Notes: a model not told the origin generated them from the sequence alone. 64,000 nucleotides of DNA from Bryopsis sp. KO-2023 (GCA_030272585.1 BSYQ01000002.1:4402001-4466000), one strand, 5' to 3'. Counted from the stretch's first letter, positions 1-12,180 are shown. A program made the numbers and translations.

Positions 1-1761
1 TTCTGGAAGTTGGATTTGGCCGTGTGGAGTGGTTTTCGAAAACGTTTTGCGTCATTTAGGGTGTAAGCGCCAACAAGGAGGGTGCCCTCGGCACCTAATT
101 TTGCCCCCTCATTGCTAGAACACACCTGCCCAATAGCTTGGTGAACCACCTTCCACATCGCATCGTACTTCACTCCCGTGCAGACCAATCAACGCTTTCA
201 TTCGCTTCACAAATCCCTCGCTGGTTCACTTCAGCGTTCATGAGAAATGGCTTCTAACAACCGCTTTTCGAGTTCAAAACCATTCGATTGACAAGTTGCA
301 TCGAGCTTGTGTCAAGGTCAAGGAAATATATGTGTTGTTTTTAAGAGATTTAAGATTGAGGTCGGCAATGCACGTAGCCCCCTTTACTAAAAAGAGTGTG
401 TTCTCATATAATCGTCCAAGCTCAGTTTTCCGATCTGTTGCAGAGCCGTAAGATTCGATCCACTTCCCGATGTACTGAGGTGGAGGTCGGCATGTTTTTT
501 GTTTGCCTCATCAACGCGTGTTGACGTTGGTGACAGTACCCTAAAAGTATGGTCTAGAGCGAGGGGACGCCATTTCACAAAAACGTTCTATTCCATCCGT
601 CCTCACACTTCCGTCTTCCCTGAGCTAGAACCACATCAAAAGGTAACTCCATGAGTCCTAGGAAAAATTGTCCCTCCGTATTGTGCCATCCATAGAGATC
701 ATGCAAAAAACATACACGCTCATTGCGATAATCGCATCTGAACCATCATGTTCAAAGTTTGAACAATTCGTGGATATTCTTTTCTCTAAATGTGTAAGGT
801 TTTTTTAACATTGGCATAATTTTTGTTGCTCCTTTTATCACCCTTTTACACTCAACACTAACGATAAAGATTCCCACAAAAAAAATTTCACGCTTCATGT
901 CCCACGAGTCTTACACAATATCGAAAATGTTGCCCACACCACTAAAACTAATTTTGAACCCTTCAAGACCCCCATTCTCCACTATTGTATGTGCGAGCGT
1001 TACACCATGACATTGATCGAATCTTAGTTGTCATAACACAAGCCTTCATTGCCGAGATACCAAATCGTGAAACCTCTCTTCATCAATAGTTTACCTCTTA
1101 AACATCTGCAATCGTCTCAAAAACGTTAAGGACCTCTTGAAATATGTTGCCGTGAAATGTGATGCTTTTCGTATTTTCATAATCAACCTTTCAAGAATGT
1201 GCCGCTCGAAGCCAACTTGTAAAGAATCCTCGTTGCAGCCGTGATCTCGGACCATAATTCGTCAAGATGCAGTGAACTACCCAGCCCCTAGTTCGGGGCA
1301 TAATATTAATGCTCTGCCGGGCCCCAAGTTTTCTCTTCACTGTGGAATTCCCAACATCTTCTTTCTCCAATTTAGTTCTCTCTGCTCTTCTTTTATCAGC
1401 CCAATTTTTTAGGTGAGGAAGATCAAGTCCGAGGATTTTATGCCTCAAAGAGTGCATCAAGGACCACACAAAGGGTGTCCGAATGCAACCGATCTTCCTC
1501 ATATATCCTTATCTCGATTTTGCAGAGATCCTATTGGAAAAGCCGTAATATTTGTGGATTTAGGTAGAAGGCCATCGGGGGCAAAGAAAAACTTTCGAGT
1601 GTTTCTGCAACTTTAAGGTGGTGCTACTTGTTTCGCCTAAATGGTTTCAAGGAATGTCCTCCAAGGTTTCGCCAGTTTTCCCTCCAAAGACAACCGGAGA
1701 GAGCTCTATGCCATAGCTCGTTTGTGCAACATTCTTTTACCCACATGAAGTGCACTTAATT
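1..1761. other. AT-rich stretch, no gene recognised
   Basis: All six frames are broken into short pieces without recognisable domains. No tRNA-like boxes, long repeats or inverted ends were seen. It could hold decayed coding DNA, since short open pieces occur on both strands around 1191-1616, but nothing there resembles a known family. Confidence 0.5.
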
Positions 1762-2091
1762 TCAATACATTTTTTTTCTCGTCCTAGAAGCGTCGTATGA
1801 TATTAAGTAAATCACAAAGAGTTTGTCTAAACCTTTTGCTTTTTTTTTTAAACCGAAATTAATACTTATACCGGAACCAACCCAGGATTCGGTCGGTTCT
1901 AAGCGACCTAATATAAAATAGGCATACACTTCCCGGCGCACAGAGACAAACGTTAACGGCCTAAAACTTTTATGTACGCGTGCTTGAAAATGTTGTTCAT
2001 TCACTAGGACGCCGTTGACCCGGCTTTCCGCCACAATCAAGCCTCGGTCTCTTACTGTCAAATTAACATCCAACACCATCGTGCTTGACAA
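1762..2091 (-). CDS. hypothetical ORF, 109 aa
   Basis: This is an open frame of 109 codons starting at an ATG on the minus strand. It has a mixed hydrophobic and charged composition with a lysine-rich C-terminus. I do not recognise a family, and no signal peptide or membrane segment is evident. It stands alone in an otherwise gene-poor stretch. It may be a decayed exon or a chance ORF; the chance explanation is at least as likely. Confidence 0.2.
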   Translation of the reverse strand: MSSTMVLDVNLTVRDRGLIVAESRVNGVLVNEQHFQARVHKSFRPLTFVSVRREVYAYFILGRLEPTESWVGSGISINFGLKKKAKGLDKLFVIYLISYDASRTRKKMY

Positions 2092-4006
2092 ATTTAATTT
2101 ATTGCATCTTCTTTAATGTAGAGAAATGGAAAAGAAATTTGTTTTGTCATAATTCACACTTTTAGGGCTATTCAATGTGGAAGAAAGAACATATATTTTT
2201 CAGTTGATGAGGTGCTAGGGATATATCAAGAAATATCACTCAATGACACTTATCGAGCTTTTATTAAAAAAAACAAAAAACGATCTTCATATCCTTAATG
2301 AATGCGCATACCTATATAATCGCATAACGTCTAGGCGGAGATGACCTTACCCACAGCAACCACTATGGTTTTTCTATGGTCCTCTAGATATTTTAAAACA
2401 AGAGTTTTTATCGAATGTATCTATTCAGAAAGAAATGTCATGAGCCGGTCGCAACACGGGCTAAGTCCTCTTGTACATATATAATTCTTTCTATGTTGCC
2501 TATAACAATCAGCATCCACTTTGCGAGCTAAGTGGAAATACTTGAGCGAATGCCCCGGAACTGTAACGCCTAGCACCGCTCTTGTGATGGAGCCTTCTGT
2601 CAGGTGCCTTTCTTCGCTCAAGACTTAGTCCCAAAAAAAGCGGTATTTGCGGGGTAGATTGGAACTTAGCATCCTGTTCAAATCAATGTGTACAAGCTCG
2701 TGCATGAAGCAGAACATCGTGTGCTACAGGATTAAATGCCCCTCACCCCACAGTTAATAAAAGAAATATCCCAAGCTTCTTCATATCTTCCACACGATGC
2801 ACAATCAACCTATCCCATGCTGGCTACGAGAAATAATTGAAGACATAATGCCAGACGAATGGGTGCCTTGGGTACCTGCCTACAAGATAGAGGTATAGAT
2901 TCATCATACCCATCAACATGTCCAATCTTGGTTTTCTCTCATGTTCCAATGATACTTCGCCGAGGACGTAATGGGCGGCGAGGACCCCGCACACCATCAC
3001 ACAAGTCGTTTATTTCTTGGGGGTGTTAGCTTCCTCGAAGCTTCCATAATTGTTACTTCTTAATAACCTCCGGTCGAGGTCGGAAGAGGTATAGAGTTGG
3101 GGAGCAACATAAAGGACATCTTTAATCAAACACGGGGTTGCGGCTCAACCCCTTCAAACGACTCTTAACATGGGTAAATGCTAAAAAAAAGAAATTCAAT
3201 TTCTTCAACCACCTTAAAAACTAACATTGTTTCACATTGTAAAGAGCCCTACCACCCTCTCTATTCGATTTCTTTATTTTATATTTTATATCTCAAAAAT
3301 CACTTTATTTGAGTTTTAGCGTGCGCTAAAAAAGAAGAACAAGACCAGACTTTCAAATATTCGACAAACGTATTTGAAAAAAAAAAACGAGGTAGTTTTT
3401 ATGGTCTTACTTTGGACTTTGTTTCAATGCAACATCAACTCCCTATCAAAATCGGTGGTGCGAAAACGAATCCACCTATAAATATGAATATTTATACAAC
3501 TCACCCATGAACACGATCGCCTTGGAATAATTGCACTTTGTTCCATTGTATTCTACTTTCTTATGAGTAAAGATGTGCACTATGCTTGTGAAAAGATGGG
3601 AGCTTCGATCTTGATAATAATACTGTTATAATCCGTGTGCTAGTCGAGACATCTACCCTTGAAACCATATTGACACACTCTATTATATTTATTTTGAGTT
3701 TGTTGCGTCATGCGTTTCTCAAATTAAGATTGTCATGAAAGGGCCACCCCTTATGTTTCTCCGTCTCCTTGCTTGGTTGGGGGGCAGGCCACAACCATTT
3801 CGCTTTGTCTGAAGCTGGTGGCGGCGGTGTTATCTTCAAACATTGCAAAAGCCATCCTCGTTGAAGTGAAGTTGCATCCCTCGCACATTCTCTTGCTAGC
3901 TGGTATCGCTTCTGAACAACTCGTCGTTTTTAAACAATATTATTCTTGCTTTTGCCTTTTCTCTAGCTTTTGTCCTCGTGGAATGGAAGTGTTCAAAAAT
4001 TTAATT

Positions 4007-4010
<4 letters not shown>

Positions 4011-4053
<43 letters not shown>
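4011..4053. repeat. (TA)n microsatellite
   Basis: About 21 uninterrupted TA units. The Tyr-Ile runs in translations across it are artefacts of the repeat. Confidence 0.95.
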
Positions 4054-4054
<1 letters not shown>

Positions 4055-4210
4055 TGAATGAATAACCTTGTTATAAACAAAATGAGCAAGAATCATTGTG
4101 GCTATCTCTTTTTTGAGGGCAATCGATATGTTTGCGCTGCATGACATGCAGAAGCTCGCGTGTCCACGAGGAATTAAACGAGCCTGGGAAAAATAAAAAA
4201 ACCACATTAG

Positions 4211-4235
4211 AAAAAAAAAAAAAAAAAAAAAAAAA
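4211..4235. repeat. poly(A) tract, 25 nt
   Basis: An uninterrupted A25 run. It could be the 3' tail of a retroposed copy, but no recognisable retroposon body lies upstream. Confidence 0.9.
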
Positions 4236-5907
4236 CGACAGAGGTAGTAATTCAAGGACTTGCCTGAACTCTTTGGTCGCGGCAAATTATGCACTCCCGC
4301 GTGTTTGGCCCGTTTACAGGTAATTCCTGTAACGAAAACGAAACGCACGTACGACGCCTGCACGCAGAGCAACCAAAGCGTATAATATATATATTCATAG
4401 AAAAAATCACGTGCTCAACCAAAATTTAACAACCTTGCACGCTCAACTAGCTAATTCGGGCCAATACCCCTTGGTGCCGAGTCATTCCCAATAGACTATC
4501 ATGAGGAACACCTTTTTCTTGCAGGTCTGATGTTATGTCCACTCGTATTTGATGTCCCGACTTCGAGAAGTATTTCTCGATAGCTATCAATAATTGATGA
4601 TTGGAGTGTCTCCCTCCTGATCAATACAATCCTAGTGTTAGTGTTTTTACTTATGATTGTGGGAACAAACATGTGTAACGTTAGATGATTATTACCTTCA
4701 AAAAAAGCTAAACTTCACGATATCTAATTCAGTGCTTTTCTTATGGATACATTTCCAAAAGTCGTTTGTCAAAATCGAACAGTACATGAGCAAGTTTATG
4801 AGTCTTCACAATTGAGTCTACAAAGAAGTTATCTGATCAGTTTTCTTTCAAGTTTTTTTCCGGAAAGCTTCAACCACTTTTTCTTTTTGTTTATTCGTTG
4901 GAGCCTTTCGTCTTCTTTCGAGTGATTTTCGTTTTAAAAACCACCTAAAACGTTTTCATGTTTTTGAATATTTCTGGTTTTCTATCCACATCCACATATA
5001 TCTAAGATGATAAAGACTTGAAAAAAACCCTAAAAACATTCAAGGCGATACAAAACCGTACTATGACGATCAATACACTTGAGGTGCATTAGGTATTCTT
5101 AACATATAGAAAAGATTAAGACTTGCCTCTAAAAACTTTTTCTTGATCTCCGACGATCATGTTTTGGAATATGATGCAAGCCGAAATATTCAACATGATG
5201 ACCACCAGATTCCATAATCGACAAGGTTTTCGTGATATATTTTGCTAACCCCCAAAACACCTCTCTATATCTTTTTAGCGCCTCTAATCCTTTGAAGAAC
5301 TTTTTTTTTTTCGCTCATCAGATTTGATATTGTCTTCGTAAATATTGACCAAGGGGGGGTACATCCCATCTACGAGAAGGTAACTTATATTGAGCATATT
5401 GTCGTTAACAACGAAATTCCCGGATGGTACTGATTTTGTTAACAAATCTTCGATCATTGGCGATCCAACACGTTTCTTTCGTTGAATGATCCCGGTGGTC
5501 CGAAAAATATGAGCTATATCTATACGTCAGCCGTTGTTACAACCTCCAAGAATGATGGATCTTTTCTCCTTTTCGGTTCCGGTATTACACCGGCCTATCT
5601 TATCGGACAATTTTTCCACTTCCTATGAGTACAATCCGGGGAGGCAAACGTCCCCGGAGACCCGATTAGCTTCATTCACATCAATAACAAATTCAAACAC
5701 AAGACAAATACCTTGATTTTAAACCTTTTTTTATAGCCTTGCGTTACCCCCCCCCTAAAAAAAATGATGCCGCAACCTGTATACATAGTCGTTCCAAATT
5801 CGTTTCGAACACATAATCGAGATTAGGTGGGAAAATAAAGCACCGATTTGTGAAAAAAGATTCGCCACACAAAATCAACACAAAACTCTCCTATCATAAA
5901 ATTCATA

Positions 5908-6248
5908 AACCCCCCCCCCCGAATACAGTACCCCGGGGTACAATAATTATAACTTTGGAAAAAAAATTCAAGGGGGTACACTATTTGGGGGTGTTCTATT
6001 TTTAGAGATGTGGTTGGATCCTCCAGGGGGTATTTGGGAGGTAGGAAGGGGGCTAATGCTCCATCCATCACTATAAGAAGATTCTTAACATTGCATAAAA
6101 ACCAGGTTTGGGGTGGTAGGCTTGGGGGAGGGGTCACTTTTTGGGGGGTACACTATTCCGCGTTTGCTTCCAGGGGCGGCAGGGGGTACTATATTGGGGG
6201 GGGGGGGTACTCTATTTGGGGGGGGTACTGTATTCGGGGGGGGGGGGT
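5908..6248 (+). mobile_element. C-tract MITE, copy 1 (341 bp, TA target duplication)
   Basis: A 341-bp element with terminal inverted repeats made of AA plus a C-run followed by GAATACAGTACCCC, mirrored at the other end as GGGGTACTGTATTC plus a G-run. It is flanked by TA on both sides (5906-5907 and 6249-6250). An almost identical copy of the same length lies in the opposite orientation at 50602-50942. There is no transposase, so it is a non-autonomous miniature element. The TA duplication fits Tc1/mariner-type integration, but the C-run termini are unusual for that group. The interior has several further GTAC-centred inverted words. The glycine-rich open frames across it are artefacts of the G-runs. 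Confidence 0.8.
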
Positions 6249-6433
6249 TATTAGGCTATGCACTCATCAACGCGTGTTGCTATCTTTAAACAACTTCGGT
6301 AAACCGTGGTTCGGAGGAAGCAAAAAAAGTTCAATAAGTTCTAATTAGTGACGCGCATGAAGGAATTAGCGAGGCCCAAGCCAAGCAGTCATTGACTTAG
6401 CATAATCATTGACGTGGTCGAGGTCGTGGCCAG

Positions 6434-6646
6434 CAGTCATGGGCTGCACAGAACTGCACAGAATCTGCACAGATTTGGCACAGAATCTGCACAGAACTGC
6501 ACAGAAACTGCACAGATGTTGCACAGACCCTGTCTGTGCTGTGCTGTACAGGTCTGTGCACCTGTGCAGCACAGGTCTGACCCTGTGCACAGCACAGACA
6601 GTCTGTTCTGTCCTGTCCTGTGCACAGGGGTCTCAGCCCATGTCTG
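6434..6646. mobile_element. word-array element A (213 bp, 8-bp TSD)
   Basis: The left end reads CAGTCATGGGCTG and the right end, inverted, CAGACATGGGCTGAGACCCC. The perfect 8-bp duplication GTGGCCAG lies at 6426-6433 and 6647-6654. The whole interior is made of CTGTGC/GCACAG words in both orientations, giving a strongly self-complementary sequence with no stops in several frames. The CAG...CTG ends and 8-bp duplication are typical of hAT-like non-autonomous elements. It sits in the 3' part of a minus-strand coiled-coil reading frame, and the duplicated target is part of that frame. Element B at 9407 has the same ends and the same words. Confidence 0.8.
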
Positions 6647-6654
6647 GTGGCCAG

Positions 6655-7567
6655 CAGTGATTTCGACATTCGTCATTGTGATATCCTTCACTTTGTGCAT
6701 GTCCACCTTGTCCTTGATTCTCCCATCGCGGACTAACTGAGCTTGGGTTGCTGCTGTGTCTATCCGCGACGAAATCAGTCCGGTACCAAAATCGGCCATC
6801 GATTTAGGAAAATCCCGTAGAGTTGCCTTTAACCTTTCCACCTCCACTTTTGATGCCACGAGCTCCGACATGAGGATGCGTGCCTCGGTCGAATTACAGA
6901 ATTCGCCGTGGTGTTCCGCTTTTTCCAATGCTGCTTTGATGGAGGCTAACTCCTTGCGCGTCGCAACCAAGTCTTGATATCTTTTCTCGCCTTCCTTGAT
7001 CATCTTCTTATTTTCAGTAACATACCATGCCACGTCCGCTGTGGCTTTGTCCGCCGCCTTCTTGAACCGAAGTTCTGCAGCCTGAGCGGACTTGAGAGAC
7101 GTGGTGAGGCGGTCTATTTCTTGATCTTTTGCGGTGAGCTCTTTCTTGATGACTTTCAGCTTTGTGTCCGCGCCTCGAGCTCGCACCTGCGCATTACAGA
7201 GTTTTTGCTGCAGGGCACGATATTGGTTTTTCCAATCCGCCTCGAGTTTCTCCTTCTCCGCCTTTCTCTCCACCTCCTGTACCACACAGGCGCTACAAAA
7301 CTGTAACACGTCCGCCTCCCTGAGTTTAGCCGCCATCTCGCAGATTTCCTCCTCTTGCGCGTCCCTCTCCGTTACTCCCTCTTGTCACTTTTTGCTTAAA
7401 ACACCGTAGTCGGCGGACAAATCAGCGTGCATGTCAATCGCTTCGCTCCCAGCTTCTACGGCTTCCGTGAGTTCGATTTGCAACTTTTCCGCTGTTTCTT
7501 TCCATTCGTCCCTTTGTTGCCAAACGCAGTTCAAATGCTGCTCCGCTGAGTTCTTGGATCCCGACAT
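6655..7567 (-). pseudogene. coiled-coil protein coding region, interrupted
   Basis: The minus strand carries a long heptad-rich protein, dense in Glu, Lys, Ala and Leu, from a start near 7567. The main open part runs about 225 residues before it enters word-array element A. I see no catalytic domain, only extended coiled coil with a single short Cys pair near the N-terminal part. It could be a host structural protein or the Gag-like protein of a decayed non-autonomous retroelement; similar coiled-coil stretches occur near 13.0 kb, 47-48.6 kb and 57.5 kb. The frame is broken, with a small number of breaks plus the element A insertion at its 3' end. Confidence 0.55.
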
Positions 7568-8933
7568 TGCGTATAGCTTGGTGCCTTGGTGTTTTGAGAG
7601 GGTCGGTGAGCGTGTGCGCGTAAACGTTTTGGCAAAATAGGCTGGAGGGTTGCCGCTTGACGAGTTGAGCTTGTAGGTTTTTTTTTTTTGAGGATGTGTA
7701 TGTTATTTCCTTTTTTTATATTATTATTTATGTAATAATATTATTTTTTTTATTTATTTCTTTTATTTTATTAATTTTTATATTATTCACATCTTCTTTC
7801 CTTCTTTTTTTGAATTGCTACTTTCTAAGCCAACTCCCTTTCCTTCTGGACCTGAGTTTGGACATTACTTATTTGGGGTTGTGTCTCCCCATAAGACTCT
7901 ATTTCTTTCCTTTGGCCTGATTTATCAAAATTCCCTTTACCGGCCTGTACTCTTGTTCATTTATTTACTAGCTCGTTCGTTGACTCCTCCAATTCAATAA
8001 TTTCTTCATCCTCTGGTGTTATGCCCTCCTTGCCTGAGTGTGCCGCCTCCACTAGCCATGTGGGTGGCGTGGTGTAGTGGCCCACTACTAGTGGGTGGTC
8101 GATGTCACATCCCCCTGATGGGTGATGTGACGGGACAGGATGTCCGCCTAGCTTGCTAGGTTCCTCCACGTGGTTGATGGGACCCATGGGGTTGGGGGAT
8201 TAAAGGACTTCAAGGGGCTGTCCAGGGGGCTTCTTTTGGCGACAACAAGGTGTTAGGGGAGGTTCTAAACATCTGGGGTATAACCCTATTGCATCTGTCT
8301 CACCAAAGAGACTAATTTGATTATCACCGGCATCGACTTTTATGCATAATCCATCCTACAGCCCTCTTTTCAGGTCTTCCTTTCGACTTTTGTTCCCCAT
8401 ATCATGTTTCCCAGCATCAAACACCATGATGATATTTACCGCCACACAATTCCAAATATTCTTCCTCCCTCACTTCCAAAACTACTCTTCTTCCCTCTTT
8501 TTTAGCACCTGTCTTGTTTCCTCTAGCTTTCTCTTCCTCGCCTTACTTTTTCAAACCAATTAGAATATGTAAGCGCCACTCTTTCCCACGCAATCCTCAA
8601 GCTTCGGCACACTCTCATATCGAGGACAATTTTATATGTCAGTGCATTGGCCCACAAATAAGTTTTTCATGCTTAAATAGATACCACTGAACTGTTATCA
8701 TGTTGTGTGAAAAAGTAGTTACATTTATGTACGTATTAAAAAATGATTCATTCCATTTATATAATTCAAGGATCTACCAATGAATTTTTTCTGCAAGTTG
8801 ACTGAAAAAAATAAAATATCTATGTTCAAATAATAGAGTTCAACCTTCCGGGGAGAAGAAAAAAGGATATAGGATTGAATGAAGACAGAACATAGATAAG
8901 GCTCATGAAAAATGCCTTACAAAACATCAAAAG
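7568..8933. other. mostly non-coding, AT-rich
   Basis: 7680-7830 is T-rich low-complexity DNA. A 76-codon minus-strand frame at 7957-8187 ends in an acidic tail. It lies just upstream of the coiled-coil region on the same strand and could be an N-terminal exon of it, but no splice pairing was convincing. The rest shows nothing recognisable. Confidence 0.4.
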
Positions 8934-9398
8934 TTATACAACCTCAAAATAGATCATTCCAATTCGTAAATTATCTCCAACAAGATCCACATGAACACGA
9001 AGGTCCGAATTGCAAACCCAAAATTTCACTTCAATTCTTATCAGACAATCATCTCTCCCCGTTACAGTTGTTGTTGGTAGGCCCTCTTTCACAACGTTCG
9101 ATAAACTAGACAAATAAGAGTTCACTAGTTCACTGAAGATCATTCTAATTCGTGACTTGACTGTGACAGAATTGACATGAACACGAAGTTCGGAATTGCT
9201 CATATGCAAAGTTTACTTGTATCCTTAAAATATGCGGGTCTCTTGTTTGTGTGTGCACGGGGCACACTACGGTTTCACTAGTTTTGTAACAAACCAAATT
9301 TCCGTTTTCTCCCCCGAAAAAGATTGAAACTAACCGTTCCCCTACAAGCGATTCAATAATTCGAATGCTATTGAATAGGAAATATATCATCTCAGGCG
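8934..9398 (-). pseudogene. decayed ORF with an internal protein repeat
   Basis: On the minus strand two copies of a diverged segment can be read. One contains NSELRVHVNS followed by RIRMIFSELV (about 9125-9209), the other NSDLRVHVDL followed by LRIGMIYFEVV (about 8934-9020). The period is about 63 residues. A further related piece continues to about 9390, up to the edge of word-array element B, in a different frame. The family is unknown. Repetition at the protein level suggests a formerly real repeat protein rather than chance. Confidence 0.35.
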
Positions 9399-9685
9399 TT
9401 GCGTCCCAGTCATGGGCTGCACAGGACAGGGTTCTGTGCGGGTTCTGTGCTGTCCTGTGCGGCGAAAATCCACGGGACAGACCCACGTCTGTCCTGTGCT
9501 GTACAATGACTGTGTAACCCCGGACTTCGACCCCCTGTACAACCTGTGCGCACACGTGAGACTGTGTACAGCACAGACTGCGTACTGTGCTGCACAGACC
9601 ACGTGTACTGTGTGCTGCACAGACCAAGTACTGTGCAGCACAGTACTTGATCTGTGCAACACAGACCTTGATCTGACCAATCTTA

Positions 9686-10281
9686 CGCCTGTTTTAGACA
9701 GGTCGGTGTGACTTAATTAAGCGCACATAAGCGTGCTAATCGAGTATCAACCAACTGGGAAGATACTTAATTAATTAAAGAACTAAGTGATATTATTATA
9801 TCCATTATCAATGCATGAATGACGTGAGCCAAGCTCACCAGCCTCGAAATAGGGCTGTCGGTCGACAGTAGGATTCGAACTCGGGTTGGCTAAGTCCGAG
9901 TCCTACACACCAAACCAATGGCGGACCCCACCACAGGGACGCCCAAGTGGGGGCTGTTACCCTTAAGTACCTAGTTTTCGTAATTAAAAAAAATGGGTAC
10001 TTAAAGGTAACGGCCCCCACTTGAGCGTCCCTGTGGTGGGGTCCGCCATTGGTTTGGTGTGTAGGACTCGGACTTAGCCAACCCGAGTTCGAATCCTACT
10101 GTCGACCGACAGCCCTATTTCGAGGCTGGTGAGCTTGGCTCACGTCATTCATGCATTGATAATGGATATAATAATATCACTTAGTTCTATAATTAATTAA
10201 GTATCTTCCCAGTTGGTTGATACTCGATTAGCACGCTTATGTGCGCTTAATTAAATCACACCGACCTGTCTAAAACAGGCG
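9686..10281. repeat. 596-bp near-perfect palindrome
   Basis: Two arms of about 285 bp are almost exact reverse complements around an AT-rich spacer of about 23 nt centred near 9983. Each arm runs from CGCCTGTTTTAGACAGG through an AATTAA-rich part to a segment with a Pol III B-box-like motif. The arms differ at only a few positions, so the palindrome is either young or kept uniform by gene conversion. Such long palindromes are unstable in cloning and replication. Confidence 0.85.
10049..10096 (+). promoter_or_regulatory. tRNA-like Pol III box motifs in palindrome arm (mirrored at 9871-9918)
   Basis: GAGTTCGAATCC (10085-10096) fits the B-box consensus GGTTCGANTCC at most positions, and a TTGGTTTGGTG stretch about 35 nt upstream resembles an A box. 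The mirror copy in the other arm puts the same boxes on the minus strand. The T-stem bases do not pair as in a real tRNA, so this is at best a SINE-type promoter relic. Confidence 0.35.
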
Positions 10282-10612
10282 TACTAGGTGTAAGACCGTA
10301 GTCTGTGCAGCACAGACTGCGGACTGTGCAGTACAGTACTTCATCTGTGCTGCACAGTCCAGACAGACTCTGCACAGACGTGTGGTCCCGAGCGCCTGTG
10401 CGCACCTGTTTTGTCCTGTGCGCAGCACAGGCAATAATCGCCCTGTGCTGCACAGACAGGCGCACAGACCTGCACAGTCAGCGCAAAGACCCATGTCTGT
10501 CCTGTGCTGTACAAGTCTGTGCGCCTGTGCTGCACAGGTCGAACCCTGTGCACAGAACAGACAGTCTGTCCTGTCCTGTGCACAGGGGTCTCGGCCCATG
10601 TCTGTTGCGTGC

Positions 10613-12180
10613 ACGATGGTGCTAATGCGTACACCATTCCGTTTTCCGGACAACTTAATTGTTGGATTTATTTCGGTTTCCGCAAGTCGGGTGTAAAACC
10701 CGAAAGGTATCGTATTCAGATCGAATAAAATAACATCTCCTGCTGGCTCTCCGGGTTGATCTCCAACGCTTGACGCAATATCATCACTTTCACCTTGTCC
10801 ACCAACACTTTCACCAACTTGTGTCGCACAGCAGACTGACCACCAGCGATTGGTGTAGGCACAGCGCCTTGACCACCGGCACTTAAGCTCTACCTCCCAT
10901 TATACATGACGGAACTCCTCTAAACCTTCCACGGCCACATATAGGTGACCTTCGTCGACCGAATCCTCTTGGAGCTCCGAATGCGTTACGTACACCATCC
11001 CCAAGTGCCGAATCTTGTTCTGGAGGGAACTTGTCCTCCGATGGTTGCGAAAAATTATGTAGACCTCCAGAAACTCGATTTTCTGATGCTTCCGCCTCAT
11101 CGATTTGAAGTGGCATCGTTAATCTATTCACATATATTGATTATGAATACGTAGGAGGCTCTGATGTAGTGAACTTCCTAATGACGTTTCCCAGAAGGAG
11201 CTTTACCATCGCCGGGGGCAATCCATACCGCTTTGAGTATCGATGGTATACTGAGTCGAATGTTTCGCTAGCTTCAATAGCTTTCCTTATAAAATGCCAG
11301 TTCCCCACCACTCCAACCCTGTCGGCTCTCGCTTGATCTTGTTCGTATTCGGTATTGATTTGAACATAGAAGAAAGCCTCAGAAAGCATGCTCCTGGAAC
11401 AGTTCCCATAGCATTAGGAAACATGTCATTTTTCCATAAAGGCCAGAGCCTTTATTTACAATTCATGTTGCTTCCCACACGCCATAAAAAATTTGACGTC
11501 CCATTTGGAGTAGTCACAATCCTGATTTATTAATGCATTTTGCGTAATTCCGCCCTCGGTATTTTGGTAATCGCTCTCTGGTAGAAGGGGTCATTTCGCT
11601 CGTCATGTTCTTGATCATCTAGGTAAACAAAGTCGTACTCAACACCAATCTGTCCTTGCCTTTGTGAACGATGAGAAAAGGCCCAACTTTGAATCAAAAC
11701 TTCAATGCGAGCACGAAAAGACCTTTGAATAACAAAAAGCAATGAGCAACGCCCTATTAACCCCCGACTCGCGCACTTCTTTCAAAAATCCAAGCGTCTC
11801 TTTTCTCCTCCATGGACAAGTCTTTCGTCTTTTATGTTTTGGCTCCACCTCTGTTTTCGGTGGCGTCTTATTTTTACGCCTACATAAAATTTTAATCTGC
11901 AAAAAAAAAGAAAAAACTGTATCTTTTTGGATATTTTTCGCTTTGATTGTTCAATACTTCCAATAGTCCTCGTTTTGAGTGAATGCTATTTGTAGACTCT
12001 GAATCCTTATTTTGATGCTGTCGGCAAGCCAAGTTGTGGTTGTCACGGCAACCAAGGCTCTTACAACCTCGATATTTCTTATATTGTGCGCCGACGGGTC
12101 TCGTTAATTTGTGCTTCCAGGCGTCCCGATACCGGAGAAAATCGTGTAATCCTATTGAATGGCCTAACAATCTTGTCTAA
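10613..12180 (-). pseudogene. decayed minus-strand coding stretch, unknown product
   Basis: Several minus-strand pieces look protein-like. 11702-11902 has a basic segment followed by a Trp-containing, Myb-like pattern (CPWRRKETLGFL). 11530-11742 contains an acidic YLDDQEHDERND stretch. 11141-11389 encodes about 80 residues (SVYHRYSKRYGLPPAM). 10883-11131 has a Gly/Arg-rich end. They lie in different frames in a consistent order. A DNA-binding domain is possible but not proven. Confidence 0.3.

Larger units (their letters stand above)
2100..5907. other. gene-poor AT-rich stretch with simple repeats
   Basis: No supported gene. Apart from the (TA)n tract and poly(A) run listed separately, I see only short unrelated open frames. 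Nothing resembles a reverse transcriptase, transposase or host domain. Confidence 0.5.
9407..10604. mobile_element. word-array element B (1198 bp) with palindromic core
   Basis: The left end CAGTCATGGGCTGCACAG and the inverted right end CAGACATGGGCCGAGACCCC match element A. The 8-bp duplication is TTGCGTCC (9399-9406) against TTGCGTGC (10605-10612), 7 of 8. Outer parts (9407-9680 and 10290-10604) are arrays of CTGTGC/GCACAG words. The centre is a near-perfect 596-bp palindrome listed separately. The core uses a different word (CCTGTTTTAGACAGG), the one typical of element D, so B is probably an A-type element that was entered by, or fused with, a D-type one. It has no transposase gene. Many overlapping open frames here are artefacts of stop-free words. 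Confidence 0.75.

Noticed and set aside
6010-6348. Glycine-rich 112-aa ORF
   Set aside because: It lies in MITE copy 1 and comes from its G-runs.
6366-6740. Several overlapping Cys/Gln/Thr/Val-rich ORFs on both strands
   Set aside because: They are translations of the stop-free CTGTGC/GCACAG word array of element A, not genes.
9387-10728. Many overlapping ORFs in all frames
   Set aside because: Same artefact in element B; the word arrays and palindrome give open frames by chance.
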